Position numbers and translations under genes: made by a program
Notes under the pieces: generated by a model
Seen by the model: the letters and a program-made list of their open reading frames with translations, nothing else
Databases searched by the model: none
What the model was told of the DNA's origin: nothing
Shown: positions 45,601 to 57,400 of the stretch, piece by piece
Numbering within the stretch: the first letter of the stretch is position 1
Layout: each line of letters starts with the position of its first letter
Source of the DNA: Ditylenchus dipsaci
Taxonomy: Eukaryota; Nematoda; Chromadorea; Rhabditida; Anguinidae
Direction of reading: 5' to 3'
Length of the DNA stretch: 64,000 nt
NCBI GenBank assembly: GCA_004194705.1
Contig: SADC01000211.1
Location: 62,001 to 126,000 of the forward strand

Positions 45601-48129
45601 TTTGCAAAATACAACGGCTTTTCAAATAGGGGATTTAAAAAATCGGTTTTGGAAATAGACGTTTTTCAAATTATAGCGGTTTTCAAAATAAAGGGTTTTT
45701 AAAATAAGCGGTTTTTCGACTAAAAACATCTTGACTTAATTTCTTGAATTGATTTAGTAGTCGGTCTAATACGTAAGGTTGCATGCTCTTTGATTTACTC
45801 TTGGTGTTTGAGGCCATGTGTGATTTTCTGGTCAAAATTTTGATAAAGTAAGCATAAATAAAAATTAACAGCTACTAGGTGGAATCGAAGCGGAGTAGAT
45901 ATGATCACCCCACTGTTATCACATTACCTACCGCTACATATCCCGATTATGTGCAAGGCGTACTTGACTAATATGTCCAAGGTAAAATCTGGACTCATCT
46001 TTTGGCATAACTGTTGGACCAATTGATCCCTAGCGCGGTTTGATACGACACACCCTGATTTTAAAAGTTATTTGAGACTACTCGAAATTTAAGTGTTTGA
46101 GAAAAAAATTTAAGTTCTACCCGAAATTGAGATGGTTGATCCGAAAAGAACTTCATTGAATACTAACGCAGTACCATTAGATCGTCTTTATATTACGTAA
46201 GTGTGCATAAATCATCATACTTCGAGGTGGTTGTTTGTGGTGGTGTTCTTGTAGGACTACTATATAAATGCCCGACTATACATACTATATAAATGCCTGC
46301 CCTCTATAGTTAACTTTTTCAAATTTGTTTTGCCTTTTTAACCCTAACTATTTTGTTTTCCAAAGCCGACGACCACTCATTTTGTAGTGTTTGCTCGATA
46401 AATTTTGTAAATGGATTCTTTAATGAAAAACCGATCGTATTTTGACACATTCTAATATACCTATCAGCACAATGAATAACCTTCACATTTTTTTTTAATT
46501 TTCAGTATATAATCAACACCTACGGCAACCATTCAGCCTTTTACCGCACAGCCAAAAAATCAACCAAAAAAGAGGTTAAAGAACTGCCCCTGTTCATACA
46601 TTTACGATTCTTACTTGATTCCACCTGAAGAATGGGCAAAATTGCAACTCTGGAAGGTAGTTCAACCATCAGAGGCACTGAGTGGGACTCCATCCTTATT
46701 GGTATATCCCTAGTGATGCAAAAAACAAGAGCTCAAACTACTTTTAGGGCTTTATCTGAATTCTGAACACAAAGACAAAATCAAAAAAGCCAACTTTGAC
46801 GGTATTTTTATTATTCGTGCCAGTAATTATAAACCCTAATAGTGTGAATTATAGGTATTTACACTTACTTTGCAAGCGATGGTTTCACGGAAGGCTCAAC
46901 CATGACAAATTGGCCAGCTCTTTCCAACTTCTGTGCTACGTCAAATCTGCTATTTATTCCATCGGTAAGAACTTTAAGAAAATTTTGTATGGTGAAATCG
47001 GAAGCCGAAAAAGGTCATTTTCACTACATCTAAGTCTTTTGGAAATTTTCTCATTTTTCGCAATCAACCTGCAACACCAAAAAAACACCATTTTGGGTCA
47101 AAAAAACGCGAGCACTTACGCACTGCGCCATGGAAGCCACTTTTTCAAACCTAAATGGCTTCCCCCCCCCTTTAAATGAACCAGCACTGAATAAAATAGC
47201 CCCAAAGTTTTCGGTTCCCATATCTCCTTGTCTGAAATTTCTGTGCTTGACACTGCCAGTCAATTTGGCGGCAGGACGAAAAGCCATTTTCTGATTTTTC
47301 GACCGCGGATAAAAAGCCACTTTTTTGGCTTTTTGACCGCGGCTTCGGTACTTACTCAAACATTGTTCAGGGTGGTACTCTAGCTGTGCTTTTTACTCCC
47401 AAAAAGTTTTTAACTCCAAAATAAAGCGACTTCAATATATGACAGGTCCGAAAAAAAGAACTGCAAAATTGCCTATTCCAAACTCATGATACTTCAGAAA
47501 ACTTACTCCAATAAATAGAAAAGTGGCTTTTTGACTAGGGTCAAAAGCCAAATTTGGCTTTTTCGCCGTGGCGAAAAAGTCAGTTCGCTATTTTGAAGCA
47601 AAAAAAGATTCTGACGTGAAGTTTCAAAAAAAGGTTTCAAGTTCCGAAGAGAGGACAGATTTAAAAACCACTCCTAACCTTGATTATATGCAACTTTGTA
47701 GGTTGGCCCAGGCTACGTGGACACTAGGGTAAGACCGTGGAACTCCAAGAATACCAAGGAGAGGAATAATGGAGAATACTATAAAGAGCACTTCAAGATG
47801 GCCACATTGCCAAGGTAGTTTTGTGCTTAATTTTACGATTCATCATATCCTCACTTTCCAGGCCGACATAATCTCAATCACCAGTTTCAACGAATGGCAC
47901 GAAGGCACTCAAATCGAGCCAGCTAAACCTTTCCAAGATACAAATGGCACAGATTTCGTCTATACCCAGTATGAAAGAGGACCTGAACAGTACTTGGAGA
48001 TCACTTTGGAAATGGTTCATCTTCGGTTATATTTTAAAAACTTTTTTAAACTGTGTTTGATTACAGATCAAGACCTACTTCACACCCCATCACGAGAACA
48101 TTCCTATGCAGATTGCCAGGATCGTGTAA
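39648..48129 (+). CDS. manea: GH99 glycoprotein endo-alpha-1,2-mannosidase
   Basis: GH99 endomannosidase cleaves glucosylated mannose from N-glycans in the Golgi, bypassing ER glucosidases. Exon 1 (39,648-39,749) encodes a type II signal anchor (LLKICVLAAFVGTILTGVLF). Exon 42,747-43,070 is a Thr/Pro/Glu-rich stem. Catalytic exons: 44,755-44,826 (VHIFYYPWYGSPEFDNGK), 44,872-44,891, 44,938-44,982 (LKPWDHHDKHKYP), 45,030-45,136 (NFYPRLGPYSSSDPEVVEQH), 45,189-45,247 (GIDVVIVSWYP), 45,295-45,417, 46,506-46,701, 46,748-46,801, 46,855-46,964 (GIYTYFASDGF), 47,702-47,814 (VGPGYVDTRVRPWN), 47,862-48,014 (ITSFNEWHEGTQIEPA, with the catalytic glutamates of the family) and 48,067-48,129. A 15-nt exon at 39,852 is possible. 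At least six single-base changes break frame. Introns carry a Helitron and several MITEs. An AATAAA overlaps the stop. Confidence 0.9.
40577..40732. mobile_element. TA MITE, CCGTAAATGCTCTAATAG ends
   Basis: Left CCGTAAATGCTCTAATAGAG; right, inverted, CCATAATGTTCTAATAGAG; flanked by TA. 156 bp, in the GH99 intron. Confidence 0.7.
40878..42328 (+). mobile_element. Non-autonomous Helitron
   Basis: The 5' end is A|TCCTATATACTAAAAG. The 3' end is hairpin CCCGCCC-GTA-GGGCGGG (42,302-42,318), then CAAAAACTAG|T. This matches the Helitron rule (5' TC, 3' hairpin then CTRR, insertion between A and T). It has no TIR, no target duplication and no Rep/helicase frame. A GTGTGTGTAACG microsatellite follows the 5' end and a 131-bp minisatellite fills the middle. 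It lies in the second GH99 intron. Confidence 0.8.
41106..41890 (+). repeat. 131-bp minisatellite, six units
   Basis: Units start near 41,106, 41,236, 41,369, 41,500, 41,630 and 41,762. Each contains CAGTCTCTCTCTTTTC, GCCTCAGGAGAAGCTT, GATGCTGAACCCGCGTGGTG and GGTACTGTGACTGTTGTA. Long open frames here follow from the repeat. Confidence 0.85.
43229..43457. mobile_element. TTAA MITE, copy 2
   Basis: AGAGGCATGCCAAGCCCGAC and (inverted) AGGGGCATACCCGTGCG between TTAA copies; 229 bp. Reverse-oriented relative of 36,039-36,269 (shared core GAAAGAAAAAAAGTGCTG in the first copy). Confidence 0.85.
43495..43631. mobile_element. 137-bp pogo-like MITE
   Basis: CAGTCGACGCTCGATATAACG and its inverse, flanked by TA. 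An internal GCTCGATATAACGAACT repeat is present. Confidence 0.85.
44091..44440. mobile_element. Merlin-like foldback, CGCCGTCGACGTTTTT arms, TSD AAAATTAT
   Basis: GGGAGAAGGCTGTTTCGCCG and (inverted) GGGAGAGGGCTGTTTCGCCG, with the perfect 8-bp duplication AAAATTAT (44,083-44,090; 44,441-44,448). The arms are arrays of TTTTTCGCCGTCGACG units. It lies in a GH99 intron. Confidence 0.9.
47260..47600. repeat. Inverted AAAAAGCCA/TGGCTTTTT repeats in a GH99 intron
   Basis: Several copies of GAAAAGCCA and its inverse, with GACCGCGG marks, form local hairpins. Element ends are not defined. Confidence 0.45.
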
Positions 48130-48619
48130 ATAAAATCTCTCCTTCATATTTTTTCTGTACACAAAACACTATCAGGGTTTTCTTTCTTATTTTTTTCGAT
48201 GTTTTACTTCCATTAGTGGTAGGATTGGAAATTAAATTTTTTGTAAATCTGCGGGGTTGCTGCGCGGTTTTTTTCCTGATACGGTGACCGAAAATCTGTC
48301 ATGGACTGTTTCATGTCAGTATTTTAGAGGGGTGAATGTGAAGTTCGACGTCAAAATTACGAATTAAGGGGCCTTGACTAGTCTAGGTTGGGATTCTGGG
48401 CAGTCCAAGTCATTTCTGACCATAAAACTTGAGTTTCTGCAAAACTTGAAATTTACGGGCGAAAAAGAGAGATCACAGGCAAAACGAAATATTCTACGGG
48501 CAAAACAAGTATTGTACGGGCAAAAAGATTTACCTCCTAATTCAAATTACACTGCGAATTTATTTATTTTCAAAAAAGTTAATTCCTGACTAAAAATGTG
48601 AAGAATTGCGTTTTTGTTG
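48130..48619. other. Downstream of GH99
   Basis: Non-coding; carries ACGGGCAAAACAAG direct repeats at 48,455-48,530. Confidence 0.4.
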
Positions 48620-49115
48620 GGCAATACTTAATACTAATACTATATTTTTTTCTGTCACATATTCACTTTTTTGTCACAGATTTAGCTAAATCACAGGGGG
48701 ACCAAGCACTTACAATATTGGTCAAAGTTTTTTTTCTCATAAAAGCCTGAAATTTTTACTACGACGTTTTTACCATGTTAACCATTTTGCAAAAAATTAT
48801 CTTTTCCGCAAAAATTTTTGCCTTGGGGGACCGAGATCACATTTCAGGTTACTAATAATTTTGGACTACCTTGGTCGCGCAAGGCAAAAATGCTCAAAAC
48901 TCGGTAGAAACGTCATAGAAATATTTTTAGGCTGTTATGAGAAAAAATTTTGGGCCAATTTTGAAAGTGCTTGATCTCCCTGTGGCTTAGATAAATCTGT
49001 GACAAAAATGAAGAAATCTATGACAAAAAAGTGAATCTGGGACATTTGAAATCTGTGACAGAAAAAAGTGAATTTGTGACAAAATATTGAATCTGTGACA
49101 AAAAAAGTTTTGCCC
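48620..49115. mobile_element. Merlin-like foldback, GTGACAAAAAA arms, 9-bp TSD GTTTTTGTT
   Basis: Left GGGCAATACTT and right (inverted) GGGCAAAACTTTTTTTGTC; 9-bp duplication GTTTTTGTT (48,611-48,619; 49,116-49,124). Arms contain GTGACAAAAAAGTGAATCT repeats; the centre has TTTGCCTTGGGGGACC motifs. Confidence 0.75.
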
Positions 49116-49488
49116 GTTTTTGTTGAGTTTAGAATTAAAATGTGCACTAAGTGATTTGGCGCACTTTCAAAATCTACCGCTTAATTAAATTAATTTGCCA
49201 GTGAAAGTTGTCAGTTTTTCAAAGTTTTTAAAGTCAGTTTTAACGTGAATTCGACACTATGCTGAGTCGTTTGTGCTCTCAAAATTCTGGCTAGAGTCTA
49301 ATAGAAGGTTGCAGTATATTTATTGCGATGTATTTATAATATTTCCCTGCTTATCTAATTATTTGAATTTTTCTGTCATATCCGCATTTTTGTTAAGCTT
49401 AGCCAACTTGACAAAACGTAAAATGATACGCTTAGAAGACCGAAAAATCAGTAAGGAAAAAAACTTTTTATTAAAAAAGAACTATTTA

Positions 49489-49818
49489 CAGGGTGGCGCA
49501 AAAAAAAACTTCCGTATCTAGTGAAAAAGGAATTAAGAACAGAGTTTTCAAAATGGACACAGCTATTTTTTCGGTGGCTTGTTAAATAAAAATTAATTTT
49601 TTTTGGAGATTTGATAAATTTTTGTAATTTGTGTACAAGAACAATTTCTTTACACGAATTAACAGAAATTTATCAACATCTCTGCATAATTTTTGTAAAT
49701 CTTTGATATTTGAGCTGGCAATCAGATATGGTTTTTGTTACTTTAAACCGAAAAAAATTTAATTGAAACAAGTAAAAATAAGTCGGGAACTTAAAAAAAT
49801 GCGAAAGTTTATTAGCCT
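49489..49818. mobile_element. Possible mariner-like element
   Basis: CAGGGTGGCGCAAAAAAA at the left and (inverted) CAAGGTAAGGCTAATAAAC at the right, both next to TA. The ends agree only loosely. Confidence 0.35.
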
Positions 49819-50131
49819 TACCTTGTAAGTGAATTAAAGTATTGATTTGGGCATGTGATGATCCTATTGTATTGCACTCATAATATTTGTAGTTGCTTGC
49901 CTATAAACTGTATAAAGAATATTGTAGATTTCGAATTCAAGAGATTAGTGACGTGGTGGACAGCTCATGTGACGGGTTAACAATAAAACGTGAATACACT
50001 GACCACTGACATGTGATTTAGTAGTGGTCACAACAGACACACTTTAGTTAGTAAAAAAAGATTGCAGTTGCAACGTGTCCGCTGTTTGTTATGCACCAAA
50101 CTAGTAAGGCCAAAATAATAGCATTACTATT

Positions 50132-50311
50132 ACTCTTTGGTCACAGTGAGAGGTCGAAGTCGAAATAAAGTGCTGCCTAGAAATCGTAGGAGACCACCCA
50201 TAATTAGTATTTTTTAAGGGGGGTTTTCCTATATCAGATTTGGCACTTGGAAAATAAAATTTCTAGGCAGCACTTTATTTCGACTTCGACTCCGACCTCT
50301 CACTGTGACCA
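50132..50311. repeat. Palindromic MITE GGTCACAGTGAGAGGTCG
   Basis: Arms of about 45 bp (GGTCACAGTGAGAGGTCGAA ... AGTGCTGCCTAG) are nearly perfect inverses. I found no target duplication. Confidence 0.6.
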
Positions 50312-50766
50312 ACGGGTTATACTTCGGACCACTGTTTTAGAGGGGCGTACCAGATAAGGTACTTCTTCAGTCATACTCGGCCCTACATACCACCCTCCAT
50401 TACTCGGATTTTTGAAAAGTGGTCCAAATTCACGCCACTAAACTCATTTTTTCTAAACATTTATAACACTTCTGATTAAAATTTTTGAACTTTGTCAAAA
50501 AATTTGCCTCCCATCCTTCGGGGGTAGATGCTCTTCTCAGGATATTTTAGGGTCATTTTGTTTTCGGTTGCTGGCCAAAAGAATATCTGAATGCATTTTT
50601 TGATCAAGAATCTTGCCGGAATTATGTTGCAGATAAGTCTGCGCGCGCATCTCTAACTCATGTAACTCAAGATACTCAGTAACAGAGGCTTGCATTATTG
50701 ACTTTGACACATTCTAAGGAAAAACTTTGGCAAAAATTTTACCCGAGGTCATTGTGTCAAGCGTTA

Positions 50767-50854
50767 CAGTCGACGCTCGATATAACGTCCCCTCAATAGA
50801 CTGGCCAAAATGGAACGTTTATAACGAGCGAAACGTTTTATCGAGCGTCCACTG
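50767..50854. mobile_element. 88-bp pogo-like MITE
   Basis: CAGTCGACGCTCGATATAACG / TTTTATCGAGCGTCCACTG; left flank TA. Confidence 0.7.
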
Positions 50855-51448
50855 AAATATACTTTCTTTGATGAGCTTATATCACTTTTTTGGGCATGAA
50901 TTGAGACATACTTGTTCTAATTGAGTTGAGAAAAATCAAGAACATAACATTTCTTATTGATCAGACTGAGATGTCAACGAGAATGGTTTGAGATTGAAAA
51001 TTTTTGAGACAAAACTTATTTTTATTGAGTTGAGAAAGATTTGAGAAAAAAATTTCTATAAAACTTTTTTTGAAGAAAACAGTCGATTAGGGTATTTTGG
51101 ATTAAGACTTAATCAATTGAATGAGATTCTCCAAAGACTGATCTCAATTCCTCGCTAATAAGAAAAATTAAAAACTTGAGTAAGTTTTATCCATGAGGGC
51201 CGGAAAAATATGGTCCTAAAGCCGGGTGGCGTAAAATGGAACTTGGCTGGAACAAAAACATGCACCAAACAAAAACCACAAACCATGATAAAAGCCGCAA
51301 TTCTGCAGTGATCACATTAAAAATGCAAATCTCGTTGTATTCTCCCAATAAATAGACATTTTTATTCTAAAAACCTTTTGTGCGACACACTCTGAATCGT
51401 CAATTGGTTTTCGAGTAATTTGCCGAAATTCCACTAAAAGTTTAAAAT

Positions 51449-54400
51449 ATGAAGTCAGTGGCTAAAGTGAAGCCAGAGAGAGCAACATGGCCGCAGCGGA
51501 ACTTCTTTATAATGCCCACAGTTTCTTTTGCTGTAGGACTGGCAAATATCTGGAGATTTCCTGCTCTCGTCTACGAACATAAATGGAGGTACTTTACACT
51601 TGTATACTTTAATCTAACATTCGCAAATCTTTTTATTTTAAAATAACATTTATTGTTAGAGCTGGGAATGGAGACTGAACAAAAATGTACGACACTATTT
51701 TTTAGATCTCCCAAGAAGGCCTGGCTCTATCCAACAAAGGGGTTTATCCGCTTGGTCCCCCCTGTTGTTTTTTTGTTACTTAGTTTTTTGGCTCAGGCAA
51801 GGGTAGCCAGCGTATGTTAGGACGGACTCAAACATATCTTAGATTTATGTTTAAGTTATCCTAAAGTAAACGTACGCCAGGTGGCCGCGTACGGCTTTTC
51901 TAGAGGCCTGGGAAAAGTGCGATCCCACGATAGTCCTCCTTGCAACGTCGGCGCTCTAACCATTTGAGCTATCGGGTCGCCCCAGCCTGTTCTTATTTCT
52001 CTGCTATCTGCCTCCCTTACACTAACCTAAGCTGGTCTACCCTTGCCTAAGCCAACCCTTGCCCAAACCCAAATAATCACAATAAAAGAACGACAGAGTT
52101 GTCCAATGCAAAACCGCCCACCATTGTGGAACAGGGCAAGAAAGCCTGGATCACATCCACTGCACCACGTTAGTAATGAAAAAACAAGTAAGACAAAGCT
52201 GACCAATATGTACGCGCCACCTTAAGTTGAATTAAGTTGTCTGAACGCCACCTTAATTCGTGCCTTTCCCGTGTTAGAGAACCGTTTGATCTAAATAAAA
52301 AAACTCATAAGGCTATCCCGAACCTTTGGGCCCCACTCGCCAGAACCAAAGGGGTCCCAGTCATTTTAAGTCTAATCTATGCGAAAAATAAGTAAGGCGC
52401 GAATTCAAATTGGACATTTTTTTGCATAAATTAGACTTAAAATGACTGGGACCCCTTTGGTTCTGGCGAGTGGGGCCCCAAAGGTTCTGTTGCTCCCTCA
52501 TAATTATGCAACGATTCATAAAAACCAAAATTTTTCAGAAACAAAGAGAAAAAATTCAAATTTATAAATTTCTCGTAAAAAAAGAATGCCACAGCAAGTT
52601 TTGCGGTCTTTAATTTCGACACACCGTGGCTATATATGCTTTTCTGATATGCTTCTCGATTGGCTCCTTTTCTTATTCTTGAAGTTCCATGCTTCGTCCA
52701 TTGTCGGCGCTGGGAAATAGGAGGCTTAAGATGGATACCTATCAGAATGTTTAACGAATGGAATCCACACCGGTTTTTCAAAATCTTTTTAAAGGGGTGG
52801 TCGAAGCCACTACCAGCATGCGTACTTTTTTTACTATTTTTGATGTTTTTTTTTCACTTTTTTATTTATTATTTTGGTATACTATAGTTTAAAAGATCAA
52901 ATTATTATGATGTGTAAGAGCACAAAAAATTTACGGATAAACTCCGCTTTTTGCTAGTAAATATATTTTACCTAGGTGTGGCGAGAACTAAAGACTCTCT
53001 ATAAGAGGGAAATCCAATTCCGCCACCACTTAATTTCCTGTCTCTTTCGAATTTCTCAAAATCATGTCATCCTTTTCAAAGTGCTGATCAGCAAAAGTGT
53101 AATATGCGATAAAATACCCTATATAACTTTGGAAAACTGGAAAATAATGTAAAACACGAAAGAAATAAAGAATAGATTGATAACCATAATATCTGTATAC
53201 CGTATATTTTCTAATAAGGCCCAACTTTCTATTAAGACCCCACCTTCTAATAAGGCACACTCCCACAGGTGTTGAAAATTAGGCCCCGCCTCAAAAAGGC
53301 CTAAAAGGCATACAGTCGACGCTTCTATAACAACGCTCGGCCCTGTTCAGCCTTTACGGGGCATTATTTTGCCTTGGTCCCCCCTGTTGTTTTTTTTTTT
53401 TTGCATTTTCTCATTTTTTGCCTTGTCCCCCCTGTTGTTTTTTTTTTGCATTTTCTCATTTTTTGCTTGGTCCCCTGTGGTTTTTTTTGGCAAGAGTTTG
53501 CATATTGTTACAACGTCTATATTATTTTTTAGTGCCTTTGACGGTCAATGCCACGCTCAAAAATTTTCTCTTCTGTGGAATTTCCGAATGTTGTTTCTCT
53601 CCGGCTGAAGGAAATATTTTCTATAGCAGCGAGCAGTCCCTGAAGTTCTTCGTAGGTTGCAATCTCATCAATAATGAAGCCTTCTGCAACAATTGTGAAA
53701 AGCCAATGTTAATCGAACTGAGAGCAGACATAATCGACAACATTCAGGTATCTTGCATTTTTATTTCATTGCATGTTTTTCTTCGTTTAGTGGCGCTGTA
53801 TCCAAAACAGAAGCTTTGCTCGCGGAAGACAATACGAAAAGGTTCTTTTTCGAGCGTTCTCATCTACGTTTGCAACAGTGGTTGATCATCTTCTATATGT
53901 GGGCTAACGATTATTCAAATAAGCAAATTTCGAAAGAAACTGGATTGAGTACCCAGCACACTTGTGATTGGCTGAACTTATGCAGGGAGATTTGTCAGAA
54001 GTATGTTTTGATTTCAATTCTTTCGCACAAAGTATTTTTGCATTATGATAGATGAATGTTCAGCTATTGTCATAATCAACCGAAGCTAGGAGGACCTGGA
54101 AGCTACATAGAAATAAATGATGTCTTCCATCTGCAAGAGAAAGTATAGCCGTGGTCGATACAGAAGGGGTTCAAGTCAGTGGGTGTTTGGTGGCGTGGAA
54201 CGTGGAGTTGGTAAGGATTCAGAAATACCGTTAACTAATCTTGTCATCATAAATAATTTAGGTGGTTTGGCATTTGCTGTTAGGGTCAAGGATCGAAAGA
54301 AAAAAACTCTTCTTCGTTTGATAAAGAATCATATTCGATCAGTACTGCAACATTTTTAGAAATTGATGCATTTTAATGGTGGACAGTTCAGGAACGACAA

Positions 54401-57400
54401 TAATCAGTGATGAATGGCCGCATATCGAAGGTTAGGAAATAAATAGGACGATATTTGGATACAAGCACCTGACAATCTGCCATACAAATCAATTCGTTAG
54501 GTATGTCATGTGATTTTGAAGTTGCTTTCTACAGTAGACTAATTTCATTCCTACTTTAGGACTATTATAGAGGAAGGTATTCCATTTAAAAGTCCATACC
54601 AAATAAGTGCGAAGGACAATGGGCACACATGAAGCACAAGTAAACGACTCTATGGAACTAGCGATTTGCTCAATGGCATCCTACGTGCAAGAAGCCGTTT
54701 TCCGTCAGAATTGTCGTGCAAGAAATGGGATTTCTTGACTAAATTCTTAGCGCAAAATATCGTTGGTTTATCAGTTTTGATTATTTGATGTATTTCCTGT
54801 ATCGAATGTGAAATTTGAGTTTATTGTAATTGTATTGATAATAAATAAATTATCATTAAAGCAAAGAGAGATTAAATTTTCTGCAAAAAAACAACAGGGG
54901 GGACCAAGGCAAAAATGAGAAAATGCAAAAAAAACAACAGGGGGGACCAAGGCAAAATAATGCCCCGTAAAGGTGAATAGGGCCCAAAATAGGGCCCAAA
55001 ACAACGCTCTTTATAGCGACTCGCTCTTTATAACGATCCGGAAAAAAGAACTATTTGGTTCTGAGCTAAGTCATTCAAGTCAAAACGACGCTCTTTATAA
55101 CGACGATCTCTATACGACTCGCTTTAGCAGTTCCTGAGAATCGTTGTAAAGAACTTCGACTGTTTCTAATAGGCCCACCTCCAAAAAAGGTAAAAAAATA
55201 AGGCCCCATGGGTCCTTATTAGAAAATATACGGTAATGGTTTTTTCCGTGAACTTCGAGGATCCCTGTCTGCCCATTTTGTTTTAAGTGGCATCGTAAGG
55301 GCACCCTTCATTATAGAAGGGGCTCGGTGCTTCTACACGAATCTGCGAAAAAAAAAAACCTCACAAGAGTTTGACACTACTTGAAAAGACACTTTTTAGG
55401 TTCCCTGCTGAGAAATAAATTTCAAATTAAATTCAATTCGAGACAACTATATTTAACAACTTTTGACAAAACACACTATAAAAGGCGAGAATTTCTTTTC
55501 ATAGCATCATGTGTGGTTCTGCTTTGGTTGTGCTCGCTTGCTCTTCTCTCTCGCTCTCTGCTGCTGCAAAAAGAAAAATGGCTTCTGTTCCGCAGGTGAC
55601 ATCGCAAATCAGCCCAATTCCAGGTGGTCTTCAATGCTCCTACGACGACAAGCACACTATCATATCAAGGTTGGTTCAGTGATTACTTCTCTAGCCTCAT
55701 TTACCTCTTTTCACTCGCAGATCATCAATGGGCGGTCGTCGTATTGGGGGGCTATCAAACTACGAATTCAGGCTTGTTTGGATGTGGATCCGGCGTGGAG
55801 TTCCTCGACCCTAAGGAATCCGTTGATGGCTGTCTCTTGCGACTCGTTCGACTTCGGCTCAGAGGAACGCAGAACGATCGTATCACTGTCGAGTGGACCA
55901 ACACGCCTGATGAGCCGCCAAGCAGTTCCCGTCGAATGGTTCCAGGCGATGGAATGGTGCGTCGCAAGAATTTGCCCTTGAGTACAATCCTGAAGAAGAA
56001 ATAAATTGTTTCTGTGTCATTGTCCCTCTGTTGTTGAATAAAAGATACTGTTGCGACTGGTGTCCCTAGTGGTGTTTGAATGCCTCTCTAATGTTTCTCG
56101 TTGTTCCATGACTGTTATTAATGTCCACGAGCACTACTAGGGCCCTTTGTATATAAACCCTGTAATGGTTAAATCCCCTTTCTTGTAGTAGCATCGTTGT
56201 TGATTTTATCCTGGTAGCTTTAGACATTTATCAGACTCGAAGTTCCCGCAGTTCCTGTATTAATTCATCTCTTTAAAATAAAGAATTAGCCTATTAGGAG
56301 GCCTTGAAAGATCACTGAAAGTGCCCAGCAAAAGATAAGGAAGAAAGCCGTACTTCAAAGGATACCATTAAAGATTTTCGAAGAATCCTATTCATCGGCT
56401 GTGATAGAATAAAGTATAGTTAAATAGAATAAAGTATAATAGGAACGTGTAGTCAAGCAATCGAAATCAAGATGAAAGAAATCGCACAGGCACGCAAGTA
56501 TGGCAGTAGCGGAGTGACAAAAAATGAATGTAGACAAAAAAATTAACGCCGGATGAAGCGGAATGGGATACAGTGTTGTAAGCAATTGCGTCATTTTTCG
56601 GAGGGGAAATTACGGTAGATCTTAGCACCCCAAATTGGCAGTTATTGTCTTAGCTTGTGTATAGATTTCAGGTGCCTTTCTAATCCCTTACTTCACATGC
56701 TCTTTCTTCATCGGCTTCCCCATGCTCTACATGGAACTTAGTTTGGGCCAGTTTTGCCGGGTCGGACCAGCAGTAGTAGTCTATGGTCGTGTCAGACCAT
56801 TTCTACAAGGTTTTGACACTTCTTTAATACCCCTGGGAACATGCGACGACGAGATATTCCGGTAGTGTCAATGTCCTACATCATTATTTGATAAGGTGCA
56901 AGATAAAAAAAATTTGCTTTTTTCATACTAGACACGGCCCCTCAAAAACTGCATTCTAGTGCATTTAAAAATAAACAAAAACGCCAAGATTTTTGAAAGA
57001 CATTTTCCATATTTTTCTAATAATTTTCAGTGTTTATTGACTACGATATGCAAATTTTGACGAAATTCTTCTAAAACTTGTTTTCTGGACTAATTCAAGC
57101 ATTCTGATGATTGTTTGACAGTATGAAATTATGTTTTGCTAGATTTACGAAAACTATGAAAATACCAGAAAAACGATGGTCAACAAAAATTAGATCAAAA
57201 ACACAGCACAACTATGCCTTGCAACTATCCTAAAACACCAGATTCATGCAATGGTACCAAAATAACATTTATTTTGCGGAAACTCAAAAGTAAATGTACG
57301 ATATAACGCAACATCAGATTCATTTACAACATTTTCCTGGAATATTATCCTTCTTCAACAACGCTTCTTGCATCCTTACTATTGAAGATATCCAAATAGT

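Larger units (their letters stand above)
53313..55162. mobile_element. Middle element of the nest (pogo-like MITE)
   Basis: Left CAGTCGACGCTTCTATAACA; right (inverted) CAGTCGAAGTTCTTTACAACG. Body motif ACGACGCTCTTTATAACG. Interrupted by the Merlin element. Confidence 0.7.
53200..55233. mobile_element. Outermost element of a triple nest (TA MITE)
   Basis: CCGTATATTTTCTAATAAGG and its inverse, both next to TA. The rest of the MITE body (GGCCC..., AAAAGGCC) flanks the inner insertions. Confidence 0.75.

Noticed and set aside
50132..50311. Member of the GG-start 8-bp TSD group
   Set aside because: It starts GGTCACAG, but the flanking 8-9 bases do not match.
51905..51986. Functional tRNA gene
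   Set aside because: The A box is good but the T arm is degenerate and the 3' acceptor strand does not pair with the 5' end.
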